This document shows, one piece after another, positions 7,831-16,438 of a stretch of 33,431 nt of DNA. Under the pieces are notes generated by a model. That model saw nothing but the letters and a program-made list of their open reading frames with translations. It was not told the DNA's origin and made no database searches. The first letter of the stretch is position 1. Each line of letters opens with the position of its first letter. The stretch is from Alistipes sp. Its GTDB lineage: Bacteria; Bacteroidota; Bacteroidia; Bacteroidales; Rikenellaceae. Where the stretch lies: NCBI GenBank assembly GCA_017654125.1, contig JAFNYX010000051.1:1-33431 (forward strand), written 5' to 3'. The position numbers and the translations under genes are program-made.

Positions 7831-9504
7831 TTATTTCTTCTCTGCATCTTCAATCCTGACGCGTTTCGGGCGCTTCGGCTTGGGTTTTTCGAGTGGCTGC
7901 TTGTGCAAAATCTCGATAGCCCGCTGTAAGGTCTCGTCAATCGGACGTATGAAGTAGTAGAAGGCATTGCTGTCGAGTGCCGAATTGCGGGCGATATATG
8001 CCTTCAATTGCGCCTCCATAACAGAGCGCGAGCGCGAAATCTCCGACCATACGGGACGAACGCCATTTTTGGAGGCGTACGTCACAAAGCGGTTGAACAT
8101 TCCGGCATCGGCGGCAAACATCTGCTCCAAATCCGCCGTCGAGCGTGCTGCGTCGAGCGCCTTGCGATGTGTGTCGGCATAGTCTATCGTAAAGCGATAG
8201 AGGATGTTGCGACCCGATACTTCGAGATAGTACTTCGTTACGCGTGTGGTGTCGAGCGGTACGAAAACGTCGGGCATAATGCCTCCGCCGCCATATACGG
8301 TTTTGCCTTTCGGTGTGGTAAATCGGAGCGAATCGGCAAAGCGGATGCTGTCGGCCGAGAAGTACTCGTTATGCAGGAAACGATTTGCCAAATCCAGCTC
8401 GTAATCCTTCGAGCCGGCGGTGTACGGTTTTTGAATCGAGCGACCCGTCGGTGTGAAGTATTTCGATACGGTCAGGCGCAGTGCCGAGCCGTCATTGAAC
8501 GGAATTTGCGACTGCACCAAACCCTTGCCGAATGAGCGACGTCCGACGATGGTGCCTCGGTCGTTGTCCTGCAACGCTCCGGCGAGGATTTCGCTCGACG
8601 AAGCACTAATCTCGTCGATGAGCACCGCAACGGCCAAATCGGTTACACTACCACGACCGTCGCTGAACTGTTTCACCTGTCTCTTTGCGCGATCCTCCGT
8701 ATATACAATCAGTTTGCCTTGTGGTAGAAATTCGTTTGCGATGAGTATTGCCTGGTCGAGAAATCCCCCGGCATTGCCACGCAAATCGAACACAAGTCGC
8801 TTCATGCCCTGCTTGCGAAGCGTGTCGAGCGCACTCTTAACCTCGTGGAGCGAGGTGCGGGCAAATTGTGACAACTTGATGAAACCCGTATCGTCGTTGA
8901 GCATAACGCTTGCCTCGACGCTGCGTAGCGGAATAGCATCGCGCGTAATGGTCACGCTGACCGGGTCGGCGACTCCTCGTCGTTCGAGCGAGAGCTGTAC
9001 CTGTGTGCCGCGCGGACCGCGAAGGCGACGCATCACCTCTTCCTGCGACATCTTCACGCCCGAAATAAGCGTGTCGTTCACGCGCATAATACGGTCGCCG
9101 GCTGCTACACCTGCTCTTTGGCTCGGGCCTGATGGGATGGTCGAGAGGACGATTACCGTATCGGTCGCCATGTTGAAGGTGATGCCGATGCCGTCAAATT
9201 CGCCATCCAGTTTTTCCTCCGAGCGCTTGAATGTATATGCAGGCAGATACGCCGAGTGCGGGTCGAGTTTTTCGATTATGGCCGGAATTGCCAACTCCGC
9301 AATCGAATCGGCCGAGAGTGGCTCGATATAATTGTGTTCGATATAGGTTACGACGCGTTGCAGTTTGCTGTTCATACCGCTACCGAGAAGGATGTTTATC
9401 TGTTCGCCTGTCAGTTGGCGGCCGTGGCGAACGCCCAACCCCCAAGTAATGCAACAGATGATGCCGACGGCAAGGATGACCTTTATGTTCAGGTATTTAC
9501 GCAT
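7831..9504 (-). CDS. S41 family C-terminal processing peptidase (CtpA/Prc-like)
   Basis: This 557-residue periplasmic serine protease has an N-terminal membrane anchor or signal (about residues 8-24), a PDZ domain around 97-175 (GEFDGIGITF, AAGDRIMRVND), and the S41 core. The catalytic dyad is likely Ser302 in ISASSSE and Lys327 in FGKG, spaced 25 residues apart as in known Ctp enzymes. The ~150-residue C-terminal extension ends in a basic Lys/Pro tail, as is common in Bacteroidota members. Such enzymes trim or degrade periplasmic proteins from their C-termini. The start overlaps the stop of the DUF3078 gene by one base (TAATG), a sign of coupled translation. Confidence 0.93.
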   Translation of the reverse strand: MRKYLNIKVILAVGIICCITWGLGVRHGRQLTGEQINILLGSGMNSKLQRVVTYIEHNYIEPLSADSIAELAIPAIIEKLDPHSAYLPAYTFKRSEEKLDGEFDGIGITFNMATDTVIVLSTIPSGPSQRAGVAAGDRIMRVNDTLISGVKMSQEEVMRRLRGPRGTQVQLSLERRGVADPVSVTITRDAIPLRSVEASVMLNDDTGFIKLSQFARTSLHEVKSALDTLRKQGMKRLVFDLRGNAGGFLDQAILIANEFLPQGKLIVYTEDRAKRQVKQFSDGRGSVTDLAVAVLIDEISASSSEILAGALQDNDRGTIVGRRSFGKGLVQSQIPFNDGSALRLTVSKYFTPTGRSIQKPYTAGSKDYELDLANRFLHNEYFSADSIRFADSLRFTTPKGKTVYGGGGIMPDVFVPLDTTRVTKYYLEVSGRNILYRFTIDYADTHRKALDAARSTADLEQMFAADAGMFNRFVTYASKNGVRPVWSEISRSRSVMEAQLKAYIARNSALDSNAFYYFIRPIDETLQRAIEILHKQPLEKPKPKRPKRVRIEDAEKK

Positions 9505-10610
9505 TATTTGTTCTTAAACGTGTAACTTACGCCGACGCCCAACACAATCTGCGTCTGCAACGATTTGCACTGTGCCTTATTGTAGTACATTTGGAAGTAG
9601 AACTGCGTCGAGAAGTACTTCGTTGCCTTGATGTCGATGGTGTGCTCCCAACGTACGGTAGGTGCGATATGCTCGAAATCCAATGCACGGTTTGCGCCCG
9701 TCTGCTGTGCGATTTCGTTAATCCAACCGTAGAACGAGTAGAGTGTGGTTCGGTAGCGGAAAATCTCCTTCTTGCCGAATGTGCGGTCGAAATCGATCTG
9801 TACGGACGAACCACCCTCGTAGCGCGACGAACCGTTGGCAAGCGTCAAACCATAGACGTACGGCGTGTTGCGCTGTGCGTCGGTAAGGGTTTGTGTGCCT
9901 GCGATATAGTCAGCACGCGAGAAACCAAATTTGTCGTTGAAGAAGAAGTCTTTAACTGCGCTGCTGGTGACGTATGTCGAACTCATAGAGATTGGCGAAA
10001 GGTTGATTTTAATCGGGAATTTCTTCTTCGGGCAGACGTACGTGAAACCGACCGATACGTTGAGGTATGCCGGCGAGAAGAAACGGCTCGTGCGGTTGTT
10101 TTCGCTGTTGAAGCCGTTAGCAAACTGCGAACGCAGCGAGATGATGGCACCCAGATTCCAATCGTTGGTCATCTTGTAGGCCGGCGAGGTCGAGATAAAC
10201 CACTCGTCTTGGCTCTTTGTCCACTCTTTGTTCTTGCTCGTTGCACCGATTTTGCCGGTCACCTTGTTGTCAATCGAGAAGAGGTCCTTTTTGAAGGAGT
10301 GGGTGAAGAGGATGTTTGCAATGGCGGTAATCGAGTTGCTGTTACCGTTCACCTGCTGCCACTTGCTGTTGAAATTCGAGAGCGAGCCGCTGATGCCGGC
10401 GTTGAACTCGATGGTGTTGCGCTCCTTGCGGATTGCAGCGCGCTCGGCCTTGCGTTTTGCTTCGCTTTGGAATTCGGCTTTTACGTTATCGGTTTTCACC
10501 TGGTCGTTGAATGTCGGTTCGACTGCGGAGGTCGTACCCGATACGGTAACTTGTGCCGATGCCGTTGAGATGACTGCTACGGCGAGCAGTATTGCGTAAA
10601 GATGTTTCAT
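9504..10610 (-). CDS. DUF3078 family outer-membrane protein
   Basis: This 368-residue protein has a signal peptide (MKHLYAILLAVAVISTASA, then Q), a short charged segment (about residues 38-60, rich in Lys/Arg/Glu), and a long series of amphipathic beta strands ending in LGVGVSYTFKNK, typical of an outer-membrane barrel. The order of blocks (SNFNSKW, DEWFISTSPAYKMTNDWNLG, RFFSPAYLNVSVGFTY, then INLSPISMSSTYV) matches DUF3078 as I remember it. No substrate is known for the family. It is the first gene of an operon with the CtpA-like protease and a small membrane protein. The ATG at 10608-10610 begins the signal peptide; in-frame upstream sequence lies in the promoter region. Confidence 0.85.
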   Translation of the reverse strand: MKHLYAILLAVAVISTASAQVTVSGTTSAVEPTFNDQVKTDNVKAEFQSEAKRKAERAAIRKERNTIEFNAGISGSLSNFNSKWQQVNGNSNSITAIANILFTHSFKKDLFSIDNKVTGKIGATSKNKEWTKSQDEWFISTSPAYKMTNDWNLGAIISLRSQFANGFNSENNRTSRFFSPAYLNVSVGFTYVCPKKKFPIKINLSPISMSSTYVTSSAVKDFFFNDKFGFSRADYIAGTQTLTDAQRNTPYVYGLTLANGSSRYEGGSSVQIDFDRTFGKKEIFRYRTTLYSFYGWINEIAQQTGANRALDFEHIAPTVRWEHTIDIKATKYFSTQFYFQMYYNKAQCKSLQTQIVLGVGVSYTFKNK

Positions 10611-10641
10611 GTTTTTATGTTCGATAATGTTTAAGATGTGC

Positions 10642-10649
10642 AAAGATAT
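10642..10649 (-). promoter_or_regulatory. -7 box (TATCTTTG) for the DUF3078/CtpA operon
   Basis: TATCTTTG on the minus strand lies about 31 bases before the start at 10610. No TTTG box stands at the usual distance; the nearest is about 27 bases away. Confidence 0.55.
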
Positions 10650-10766
10650 GAATTTTCTTGCGATTTGTTGCACAACAAATAACAACATCGGTGCGAAAAA
10701 GAGTTGCAGGTGTGTAAATATGTGTGCAAAATGCGTTTTTTGCGAGCGTTGTGTTGTTATTTTTTG

Positions 10767-10774
10767 TATCTTTG
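10767..10774 (+). promoter_or_regulatory. -7 box (TATCTTTG) for the endonuclease IV operon
   Basis: TATCTTTG on the plus strand is preceded 24 bases upstream by TTTG (10739-10742). It faces away from the DUF3078 promoter in the same divergent gap and implies a leader of about 70 bases. Confidence 0.55.
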
Positions 10775-10848
10775 TGTGGGGAATTGTCTGCGTGTAGGGG
10801 CGCGGAGAGCGCAACTTGCGAGCGGGCGATTCCGTAACAAAACGAGAA

Positions 10849-11706
10849 ATGATGCGTATGAAATATTTTGGTGCTCATGTAAGTGCTTCGGGCGGAGTGG
10901 AAAATGCTCCGGCGAATGCCGCCGCGATAGGCGCAACGGCGTTTGCGCTCTTTACCAAGAATCAACGTCAGTGGAATGCGCCGCCGCTCACGACCGAGCA
11001 GTGCGAGCGTTTTCGTGAGGCGTGCGAAAAGTATGGCTACACGCCGGCGCAGATTCTGCCACACGACAGCTATCTGATAAATCTCGGTCATCCGGAGCGT
11101 GAGGGTCTTGATAAGTCGCGTGAGTCGTTTTTTGGCGAGATGGCTCGTTGCGAGCAACTCGGTCTCGACCGACTGAATTTCCATCCGGGCAGCCATCTGA
11201 ACAAGATTACCGCCTATATGTCGCTCGACCGCATTGCCGAGTCGATAAATATGGCTCTCGACCGCACGTCGGGTGTGACGGCCGTCATTGAGAATACGGC
11301 GGGTCAAGGGTCGAATCTCGGTTTTGCGTGGGAGCAGATAGCGCACATTATCGACCGTGTGGAGGATAAGTCGAGAGTCGGTTTTTGTATAGATACATGC
11401 CACTCGTTCGCTGCCGGCTACGATTTGCGCACCGAGGAGGCGTGCCGCAAGACTTTCGAGGAGGTGGAGCGCATTATCGGGTTGAAATATCTGCGCGGAA
11501 TCCACCTGAACGATGCACTGAAACCGCTCGGCAGCCACGTCGATCGGCATGCGCCACTCGGCGATGGCGAGATTGGTTGGGAGTGCTTCCGCTTTATTGC
11601 TCGCTCGCCACTCTTCGATGGTGTGCCGATTGTGCTCGAAACGCCCGATGAGGCGCGTTGGGCAGAGGAGATTGCGCGTTTGAAGGCGTTTGCCGCAGAG
11701 CAGTAG
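10849..11706 (+). CDS. nfo: Endonuclease IV (AP endonuclease, base excision repair)
   Basis: This ~285-residue TIM-barrel enzyme cuts the DNA backbone 5' of abasic sites using three metal ions. Family metal-ligand motifs are all present: GAHVSASGG at the N-terminus, [46 protein letters not shown] and the final VLETP. The length is normal. ATG codons at 10849, 10852 and 10858 are all possible; the family usually starts right before KYxGAHVS, which favours 10858, while the A-rich context favours 10849. It opens a six-gene same-strand run to 16250. Confidence 0.95.
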   Translation: MMRMKYFGAHVSASGGVENAPANAAAIGATAFALFTKNQRQWNAPPLTTEQCERFREACEKYGYTPAQILPHDSYLINLGHPEREGLDKSRESFFGEMARCEQLGLDRLNFHPGSHLNKITAYMSLDRIAESINMALDRTSGVTAVIENTAGQGSNLGFAWEQIAHIIDRVEDKSRVGFCIDTCHSFAAGYDLRTEEACRKTFEEVERIIGLKYLRGIHLNDALKPLGSHVDRHAPLGDGEIGWECFRFIARSPLFDGVPIVLETPDEARWAEEIARLKAFAAEQ

Positions 11707-11740
11707 CCGTCAAGTATGAACGAAAAAATAAAAACACGAT

Positions 11741-12826
11741 ATGGATTTAAGAACGATACGAAGAAATTTGATTCAGGCGGTCGAACTCGTCGAGGGTTGG
11801 TCCACACAGACCGAAGTGTCGGGTTTGGAGCGCGATTTGGTGCTCGATAAGATTCGTACGGCGTATGATGCAATACGTTTCAGCGCTCTGCGTCGCGAGT
11901 CGATTGCGTCGCCTGTCGTGCCGGTTGAACCGATACCCGTATCTGCTCCCGTAGTGCCGACGTCGGCTCCTGCGCCAAGCGTTGAGGGTAAATCGAATGA
12001 GGTGGATGAGGAGGAGTCGGCCGAGCCGGAGATAGAGGTCGAACTGATTATGGCCGATGGTGAGGATGCCGATGATGAGACTGATGACGATCTTTCGGAT
12101 GGTGAGTATGACGATGTCGAGCCGTCGCATGAAGAGGACGAAGAGGACGAAGAGGACGAAGAGGGTGAAGAGGGTGAAGAAGAAGAGGGCGAAGGGGTCG
12201 AAGTGGATGAGCCGAACGAAGAGCCACAGCGCACCTCGGAGCCAATCGAGCAGTCGAAAAAGGAGGTGTCGTCCGCGACGAGCAGTGGCTCCGGATTTGA
12301 GCAGTTGCTTTTTGGTGGGGATGCACCGACAAAACGTGTGCGCCGTCGCAGTGTGATGATGTCGCTCTATGACGATGAGCCACAGATGAGTGTCGCAGAG
12401 TCGTCGAAGTCTGCGCCACAACCTGCGCCACAACCCGCCCCGAAACGCGAGTCGATAACGCCTATGCCGTACGTCATAACGCCAACGCCGATGGAGGAGA
12501 TTGATGCCGAGGCGGTGTTGGGCGAGGTGCTTATGCCCGAAGTACATACGTTGGGCGATTCGCTCGGTTGTGCTACGTCGGTGGCCGATACGGCACCCGT
12601 TGCGACGTTGCGTAGTTCGATAGCCGTTGCAGACAAATTTATGATTATGCGCGAGTTGTTTAATGGTGACGAGCAGGCGTTCAACCGTGCGGTGGATGCC
12701 CTGGATGCGTACGACAACTTCGATGATTGTATGATTCATATTGTCGAAAACTATGCGTGGCGAACGACCAGCGAGGGAGCGCGTCTTGTTATCGACCTGC
12801 TGCAACGCAAATTTCAACAGAAATAA
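11741..12826 (+). CDS. Acidic Bacteroidales protein with conserved C-terminal domain, unknown function
   Basis: This is a 361-residue cytoplasmic protein. A helical N-terminus (about 1-50) is followed by a Pro/Ala/Val linker, then a low-complexity acidic block around residues 85-160 dominated by Glu and Asp and encoded in part by 9-base tandem repeats of GAGGACGAA type (12129-12165). The last ~75 residues form a compact part (KFMIMRELFNGDEQAFNRAV ... FDDCMIHIVENYAW ... LVIDLLQRKF). I recall this C-terminal pattern in other Bacteroidales proteins of unknown function. It sits 34 bases after nfo and 30 before rsmI. No enzymatic motif is visible; the acidic tract suggests binding to basic proteins or competition with nucleic acid, which is speculation. 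Confidence 0.8.
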   Translation: MDLRTIRRNLIQAVELVEGWSTQTEVSGLERDLVLDKIRTAYDAIRFSALRRESIASPVVPVEPIPVSAPVVPTSAPAPSVEGKSNEVDEEESAEPEIEVELIMADGEDADDETDDDLSDGEYDDVEPSHEEDEEDEEDEEGEEGEEEEGEGVEVDEPNEEPQRTSEPIEQSKKEVSSATSSGSGFEQLLFGGDAPTKRVRRRSVMMSLYDDEPQMSVAESSKSAPQPAPQPAPKRESITPMPYVITPTPMEEIDAEAVLGEVLMPEVHTLGDSLGCATSVADTAPVATLRSSIAVADKFMIMRELFNGDEQAFNRAVDALDAYDNFDDCMIHIVENYAWRTTSEGARLVIDLLQRKFQQK

Positions 12827-12856
12827 GGGATAGAAGTAGAGTTAGAAGAACACAGT

Positions 12857-13573
12857 ATGGCAAAATTATATATTGTTCCGACACCGATTGGCAATCTCGA
12901 CGATATTACGTTGCGTGCCATAAAGGTTTTGCAGGATGTGGATTTCATCCTCGCCGAGGATACGCGTACGTCGTCCGTACTGCTCCACCATTTGAATATC
13001 GACAAACCGTTGCGCTCGCACCACAAGTTCAACGAACACGCCACCGTGCGTCAGGTGGCGGAGGCGATTGCCGCTGGTCGCAACGTTGCACTTATCTCGG
13101 ATGCCGGTACGCCGGGTATCTCCGACCCGGGTTTTCTGCTCGTGCGTACATGTCTCGAAGCGGAAATCGATGTGGAGACGCTGCCCGGAGCGACGGCTTG
13201 TATTCCGGCGCTGGTGCAGAGCGGATTTCCGTGCGATCGCTTCTGCTTCGAAGGCTTCTTGCCACAGAAGAAGGGCCGAATGAAACGACTTGCGGAGCTG
13301 GCCGAGGAGGAGCGTACAATAATCTTCTACGAATCGCCGTTCCGTGTGGTGAAGTGCTTGGAACAACTTGCCGAAGTGTTCGGTGCGGAGCGTCGTGTGG
13401 CGGTGTCGCGAGAGCTGACCAAGAAGTTCGAGCAGACCGTGCGTGGTACGTTGTCCGAGGTGGCCGACCACTTCCGTACACATGCGCCGAAGGGTGAATT
13501 TGTGATTGTCGTGGCGGGTAAGGGCTTGAAAGAGCGTGCAACAATCGAGCAGACAGAAGAGGATGACGAATAG
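12857..13573 (+). CDS. rsmI: 16S rRNA (cytidine-1402-2'-O)-methyltransferase
   Basis: This 238-residue protein of the tetrapyrrole-methylase fold begins AKLYIVPTPIGNLDDIT, as RsmI does. AEDTRTS, LISDAGTPGISDPG, LPGATACIPALVQSG and the FYESPFR block are all family hallmarks. It methylates the ribose of C1402 in the ribosomal P site using S-adenosylmethionine. The acidic tail (EQTEEDDE) overlaps the start of the next gene by 11 bases, suggesting coupled translation. Length is slightly shorter than the E. coli enzyme but complete. Confidence 0.95.
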   Translation: MAKLYIVPTPIGNLDDITLRAIKVLQDVDFILAEDTRTSSVLLHHLNIDKPLRSHHKFNEHATVRQVAEAIAAGRNVALISDAGTPGISDPGFLLVRTCLEAEIDVETLPGATACIPALVQSGFPCDRFCFEGFLPQKKGRMKRLAELAEEERTIIFYESPFRVVKCLEQLAEVFGAERRVAVSRELTKKFEQTVRGTLSEVADHFRTHAPKGEFVIVVAGKGLKERATIEQTEEDDE

Positions 13574-14507
13574 ACGAGATATAGGCATTGGTACACATCT
13601 GCTGTGGGGGCTGTGTCGCGTGGTGGGAATACTTCCGCGATGGGTGCAGTATCGCCTGCTTGGCGGAGTGGTGTATGTCGTGTTGCGATACGTCGTGCGT
13701 TATCGCCGCCGACTCATCGTGCGCCAACTCTCGGAGTCGTTTCCCGAAAAGAGCAACGAGGATATTAACGCCATCTGCAATCGCTACTACCGCACAATGG
13801 CGGAGATAGTTATTGGCACGATGCGTCTTGCCGGTATGAAGGCCGACGAGCGATGCAAGTGTTTTCGGTACGAGTTGCCGAGTGACATTGAAGAGATCAT
13901 TAAGGGTAAGAATATCATTATCCTCACCTCACACTATCACTTGTGGGAATATACGCAATTTATGACGCAGTATGTACCTTATTACCTACTCTGCGGCTAC
14001 CATCCGTTGAAAAGCAAAACGTGGAACGACCTCTATCTTATGTTGCGAAGCAATGAGGACACGTTGCCCGTACCGAGCAATCAACTCATTCGTCAATTTA
14101 TCAAATATAAGGATGAGGGCATAAATAATCGTCCGATTCTTGTAGGTCTGATTGCAGACCAAAACGCACCGCCGCAGGGAGATGTGCATTGGTTCGACTT
14201 CCTAAACCATAAGACGCTCTTCTTTGAGGGAGGTGAACAGATGGCCGTAAAGTACTCTTTGCCGGTACTCTATTTGTCGATGGAACGTATTGCGGCCGGC
14301 GAGTATAGGGGGCATATGGAGTTGCTCTACGACGGATGCTCGTCCATCGAAAAACACGCCATAACGGAGCGTTACGTGCGATTGTTGGAGGAGGATATTT
14401 GTCGTGAGCCGGAGTGGTGGCTGTGGTCGCATCGACGTTGGAAATATGCACCGGACCCGGAGACGGGAGCACCGGTTTGGGTCAAATATTCGCGCAAGAA
14501 GGGATGA
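13563..14507 (+). CDS. LpxL/HtrB-like lysophospholipid acyltransferase
   Basis: This is a 314-residue protein with a hydrophobic N-terminal segment (about 20-45) and the HxxxxE acyltransferase motif of the lipid A acyltransferase family at His124-Glu129 (SHYHLWEY). Later blocks fit the family: ADQNAPPQGDVHWFDFLN, FFEGGEQMAVK, LPVLYLSMER and the C-terminal EWWLWSHRRWKY. It probably transfers an acyl chain to lipid A or another envelope lipid at the inner membrane. The start at 13563 (MTNRRD) overlaps rsmI; the stop overlaps the next start as ATGA. Bacteroidales often carry such a gene beside glycosyltransferases, so an ornithine/amino-lipid or glycolipid substrate cannot be excluded. Confidence 0.87.
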   Translation: MTNRRDIGIGTHLLWGLCRVVGILPRWVQYRLLGGVVYVVLRYVVRYRRRLIVRQLSESFPEKSNEDINAICNRYYRTMAEIVIGTMRLAGMKADERCKCFRYELPSDIEEIIKGKNIIILTSHYHLWEYTQFMTQYVPYYLLCGYHPLKSKTWNDLYLMLRSNEDTLPVPSNQLIRQFIKYKDEGINNRPILVGLIADQNAPPQGDVHWFDFLNHKTLFFEGGEQMAVKYSLPVLYLSMERIAAGEYRGHMELLYDGCSSIEKHAITERYVRLLEEDICREPEWWLWSHRRWKYAPDPETGAPVWVKYSRKKG

Positions 14508-15511
14508 AAACGGCTGTCGTCATACTGAATTGGAATGGTGTGGCGCATCTGCGTCGCTTTCTGCCGTCGGTCGTTGCGCATAGCGACGATGCGGATGTCG
14601 TAGTGGCTGATAACGGCTCGACGGATGAGTCGCTGGCGGTGCTTGCGGCAGAATTCCCGACGGTGCGTAGGGTGGCTTTGGATGCAAACTACGGCTTTGC
14701 CGAGGGCTACAACCGAGCGTTGGCTGCGTTGGCTGGTTACGACTGTTTCGTATTGCTCAATTCGGATGTCGAGGTGTGCGAAGGGTGGTTGCAGCCGCTT
14801 GTTGCGGTGTTGAGGGAGCAGAGCGATGTTGCGGTTGTTGCGCCGAAGATTCTCTCGCTTGGTGAAAGCGACCGATTCGAATATGCCGGTGCCGCCGGCG
14901 GATATATCGATATGCTCGGCTATCCGTTCTGTCGCGGTCGAATTTTGAGTGAGTTGGAGCGTGACGAGGGGCAGTACGACGACCGACGAGATGTGTTCTG
15001 GGTCGGTGGTGCGGCATTCTGTTGTCGCGCGGAGGTGTATCGCGCAATGGGCGGTCTGTGTAGAGAATTTTTTGCCCATCAGGAGGAGATAGACCTCTGT
15101 TGGCGTATGCAGCTTGCGGGGTGGAGAGTGGTTGTCGAGCCGAAGAGCCGTGTGTGGCATTTGGGCGGTGGCACACTGCAACCCGACTCGCCACAGAAGA
15201 TATTTTTGAACCATCGAAATAACCTCGCTATGTTGTTTCGTTGTAGTTCGCCGATGCAACGAGTGTTGGTTGCAGTCGTTCGTCCGCTGACGGATGCCGC
15301 TGCGGCGTTGAGTTATCTGGCTGGCGGAAAAGTGGCTGCCGCAAAGGCGGTGTGGCGTGCGTGGTGCGACTTCGTGAAGTGGCATCCGCGTCTGGCGAGT
15401 GAACGCAAAGAGATTCGCGCGCGTGTTGTGTGCGAGTCGCAATATATATATAAAGGTGCAATCGTTCTGCGATATATGTTTGGCCGTCGGCATTTCGGAC
15501 GGATGATGTAG
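14504..15511 (+). CDS. Family 2 glycosyltransferase (COG1216-like)
   Basis: This 335-residue protein begins KTAVVILNWNGVAHLRRF and has VVADNGSTDES and an NSDVEV motif at residues 86-91, where GT2 rhamnosyltransferase-like members have the DxD equivalent. The acceptor region reads FWVGGAAFCCRAEVYRAMGG then HQEEIDLCWRMQLAGW, and a WHLGGGTL block follows, all typical of COG1216. The C-terminal ~80 residues include a hydrophobic stretch that may sit on the membrane. Start and upstream stop share ATGA, so it is translationally coupled to the acyltransferase gene. Likely role: adding a sugar to an envelope lipid or polysaccharide; donor unknown. Confidence 0.9.
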   Translation: MKTAVVILNWNGVAHLRRFLPSVVAHSDDADVVVADNGSTDESLAVLAAEFPTVRRVALDANYGFAEGYNRALAALAGYDCFVLLNSDVEVCEGWLQPLVAVLREQSDVAVVAPKILSLGESDRFEYAGAAGGYIDMLGYPFCRGRILSELERDEGQYDDRRDVFWVGGAAFCCRAEVYRAMGGLCREFFAHQEEIDLCWRMQLAGWRVVVEPKSRVWHLGGGTLQPDSPQKIFLNHRNNLAMLFRCSSPMQRVLVAVVRPLTDAAAALSYLAGGKVAAAKAVWRAWCDFVKWHPRLASERKEIRARVVCESQYIYKGAIVLRYMFGRRHFGRMM

Positions 15512-15542
15512 AGCAGAAGCAGGAGCAAAAGAGTGTGAGCGT

Positions 15543-16250
15543 ATGAAAAAACTTGTGATTATTCCGACCTATAACGAGCGCGAAAATGTCGCTCGTATGA
15601 TTGATAAGATGCTCTCGATGGAGGGTGGTTTCGATGTGCTGTTTGTCGATGACGGTTCGCCGGATGGTACGGCAGCTATCATCAAGGAGCGAATGGCGCA
15701 GACGAGTGAGCGCATCCACCTCGTCGAGCGTAGCGGTAAACTCGGCTTGGGTACCGCCTATATCGCCGGTTTCCGTTGGGCATTGGAGCACGGGTACGAC
15801 TATGTTTTCGAGATGGATTGTGATTTCTCGCACAATCCCGACGATTTGCAGCGTTTGGCTCACCGCTTGGAGACGGATGCCGACGTGGCAATCGGCTCGC
15901 GATACGTGAGAGGTGTCAATGTGGTGAATTGGCCACTCGGCCGTCTGCTTATGTCGTACTTTGCGTCGAAGTATGTTAAGACGGTGACGGGTATGCCGGT
16001 GTGCGATGCGACAGCCGGTTTTGTGGGTTATCGCGCAGAGGTTTTGCGCGATATTGATCTCGACCGCGTGCAGATGGTGGGCTATGGTTTTCAAATAGAG
16101 ATGAAATATACGGCGTGGAAGCACGGTTTCCGTATTGCCGAGGAGTCGATTATCTTTATCGACCGCGAGGCGGGCACTTCGAAGATGTCGAGTGGTATAT
16201 TCGGCGAGGCGTTTTTCGGCGTGTTGAAGTTGCCGTGGCGCAAAGTTTGA
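15543..16250 (+). CDS. Dolichyl/polyprenyl-phosphate mannosyltransferase-like GT2 (DPM1 type)
   Basis: This 235-residue protein matches the DPM1 family from end to end: KKLVIIPTYNERENVARMID, LFVDDGSPDGTA, the EMDCDFSHNPDD motif (Asp92, Asp94), GSRYVRG and the WPLGRLLMSYFASKYVK segment. No C-terminal transmembrane anchor is present, as in the short soluble DPM1 class. It would make a polyprenyl-phosphate-sugar donor for glycan or protein glycosylation in the periplasm. Bacteroidota use such donors widely, for example in O-glycosylation, but the sugar is not shown. It ends the nfo-to-DPM operon; a terminator follows about 60 bases later. Confidence 0.92.
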   Translation: MKKLVIIPTYNERENVARMIDKMLSMEGGFDVLFVDDGSPDGTAAIIKERMAQTSERIHLVERSGKLGLGTAYIAGFRWALEHGYDYVFEMDCDFSHNPDDLQRLAHRLETDADVAIGSRYVRGVNVVNWPLGRLLMSYFASKYVKTVTGMPVCDATAGFVGYRAEVLRDIDLDRVQMVGYGFQIEMKYTAWKHGFRIAEESIIFIDREAGTSKMSSGIFGEAFFGVLKLPWRKV

Positions 16251-16307
16251 TGCAGTGTAGGGCAGTCGCAATGTTGATGCGGGTGTCGATTTAGGGCGTT
16301 ATTAGTG

Positions 16308-16346
16308 TCGGATTTGGTGGTAAAGGTCCAAATCCGATATTTTTTG
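16308..16346 (+). terminator. Rho-independent terminator of the nfo-rsmI-GT operon
   Basis: A perfect 10-base stem TCGGATTTGG / CCAAATCCGA around a 10-base loop is followed by a T run. Confidence 0.88.
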
Positions 16347-16371
16347 CACCTAAAAAACCCTGAAAACTTTT

Positions 16372-16399
16372 TTTGTTTGCCGGGTTTTCTATATATTTG
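16372..16399 (+). promoter_or_regulatory. Promoter of the TetR/RND efflux operon
   Basis: TTTG at 16372-16375, a 16-base spacer (shorter than usual) and TATATTTG at 16392-16399 precede the TetR start by about 39 bases. The regulator is the first gene, so autoregulation at or near this site is likely, but I see no clear operator palindrome. Confidence 0.65.
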
Positions 16400-16438
16400 C
16401 ACCCGCATATTTAAGCAGTAGCAGAATAGTTGGATAAT

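Noticed and set aside
12129..12190. Repeated GAGGACGAA units as a possible CRISPR or VNTR array.
   Set aside because: The units are 9 bases, without spacers, and in frame inside a coding region; they are a coding low-complexity repeat only.
12048..12431. Ser-, Pro- or His-rich frames opposite the acidic repeat.
   Set aside because: They are direct mirror images of the GAGGACGAA-type repeats coding the acidic block.
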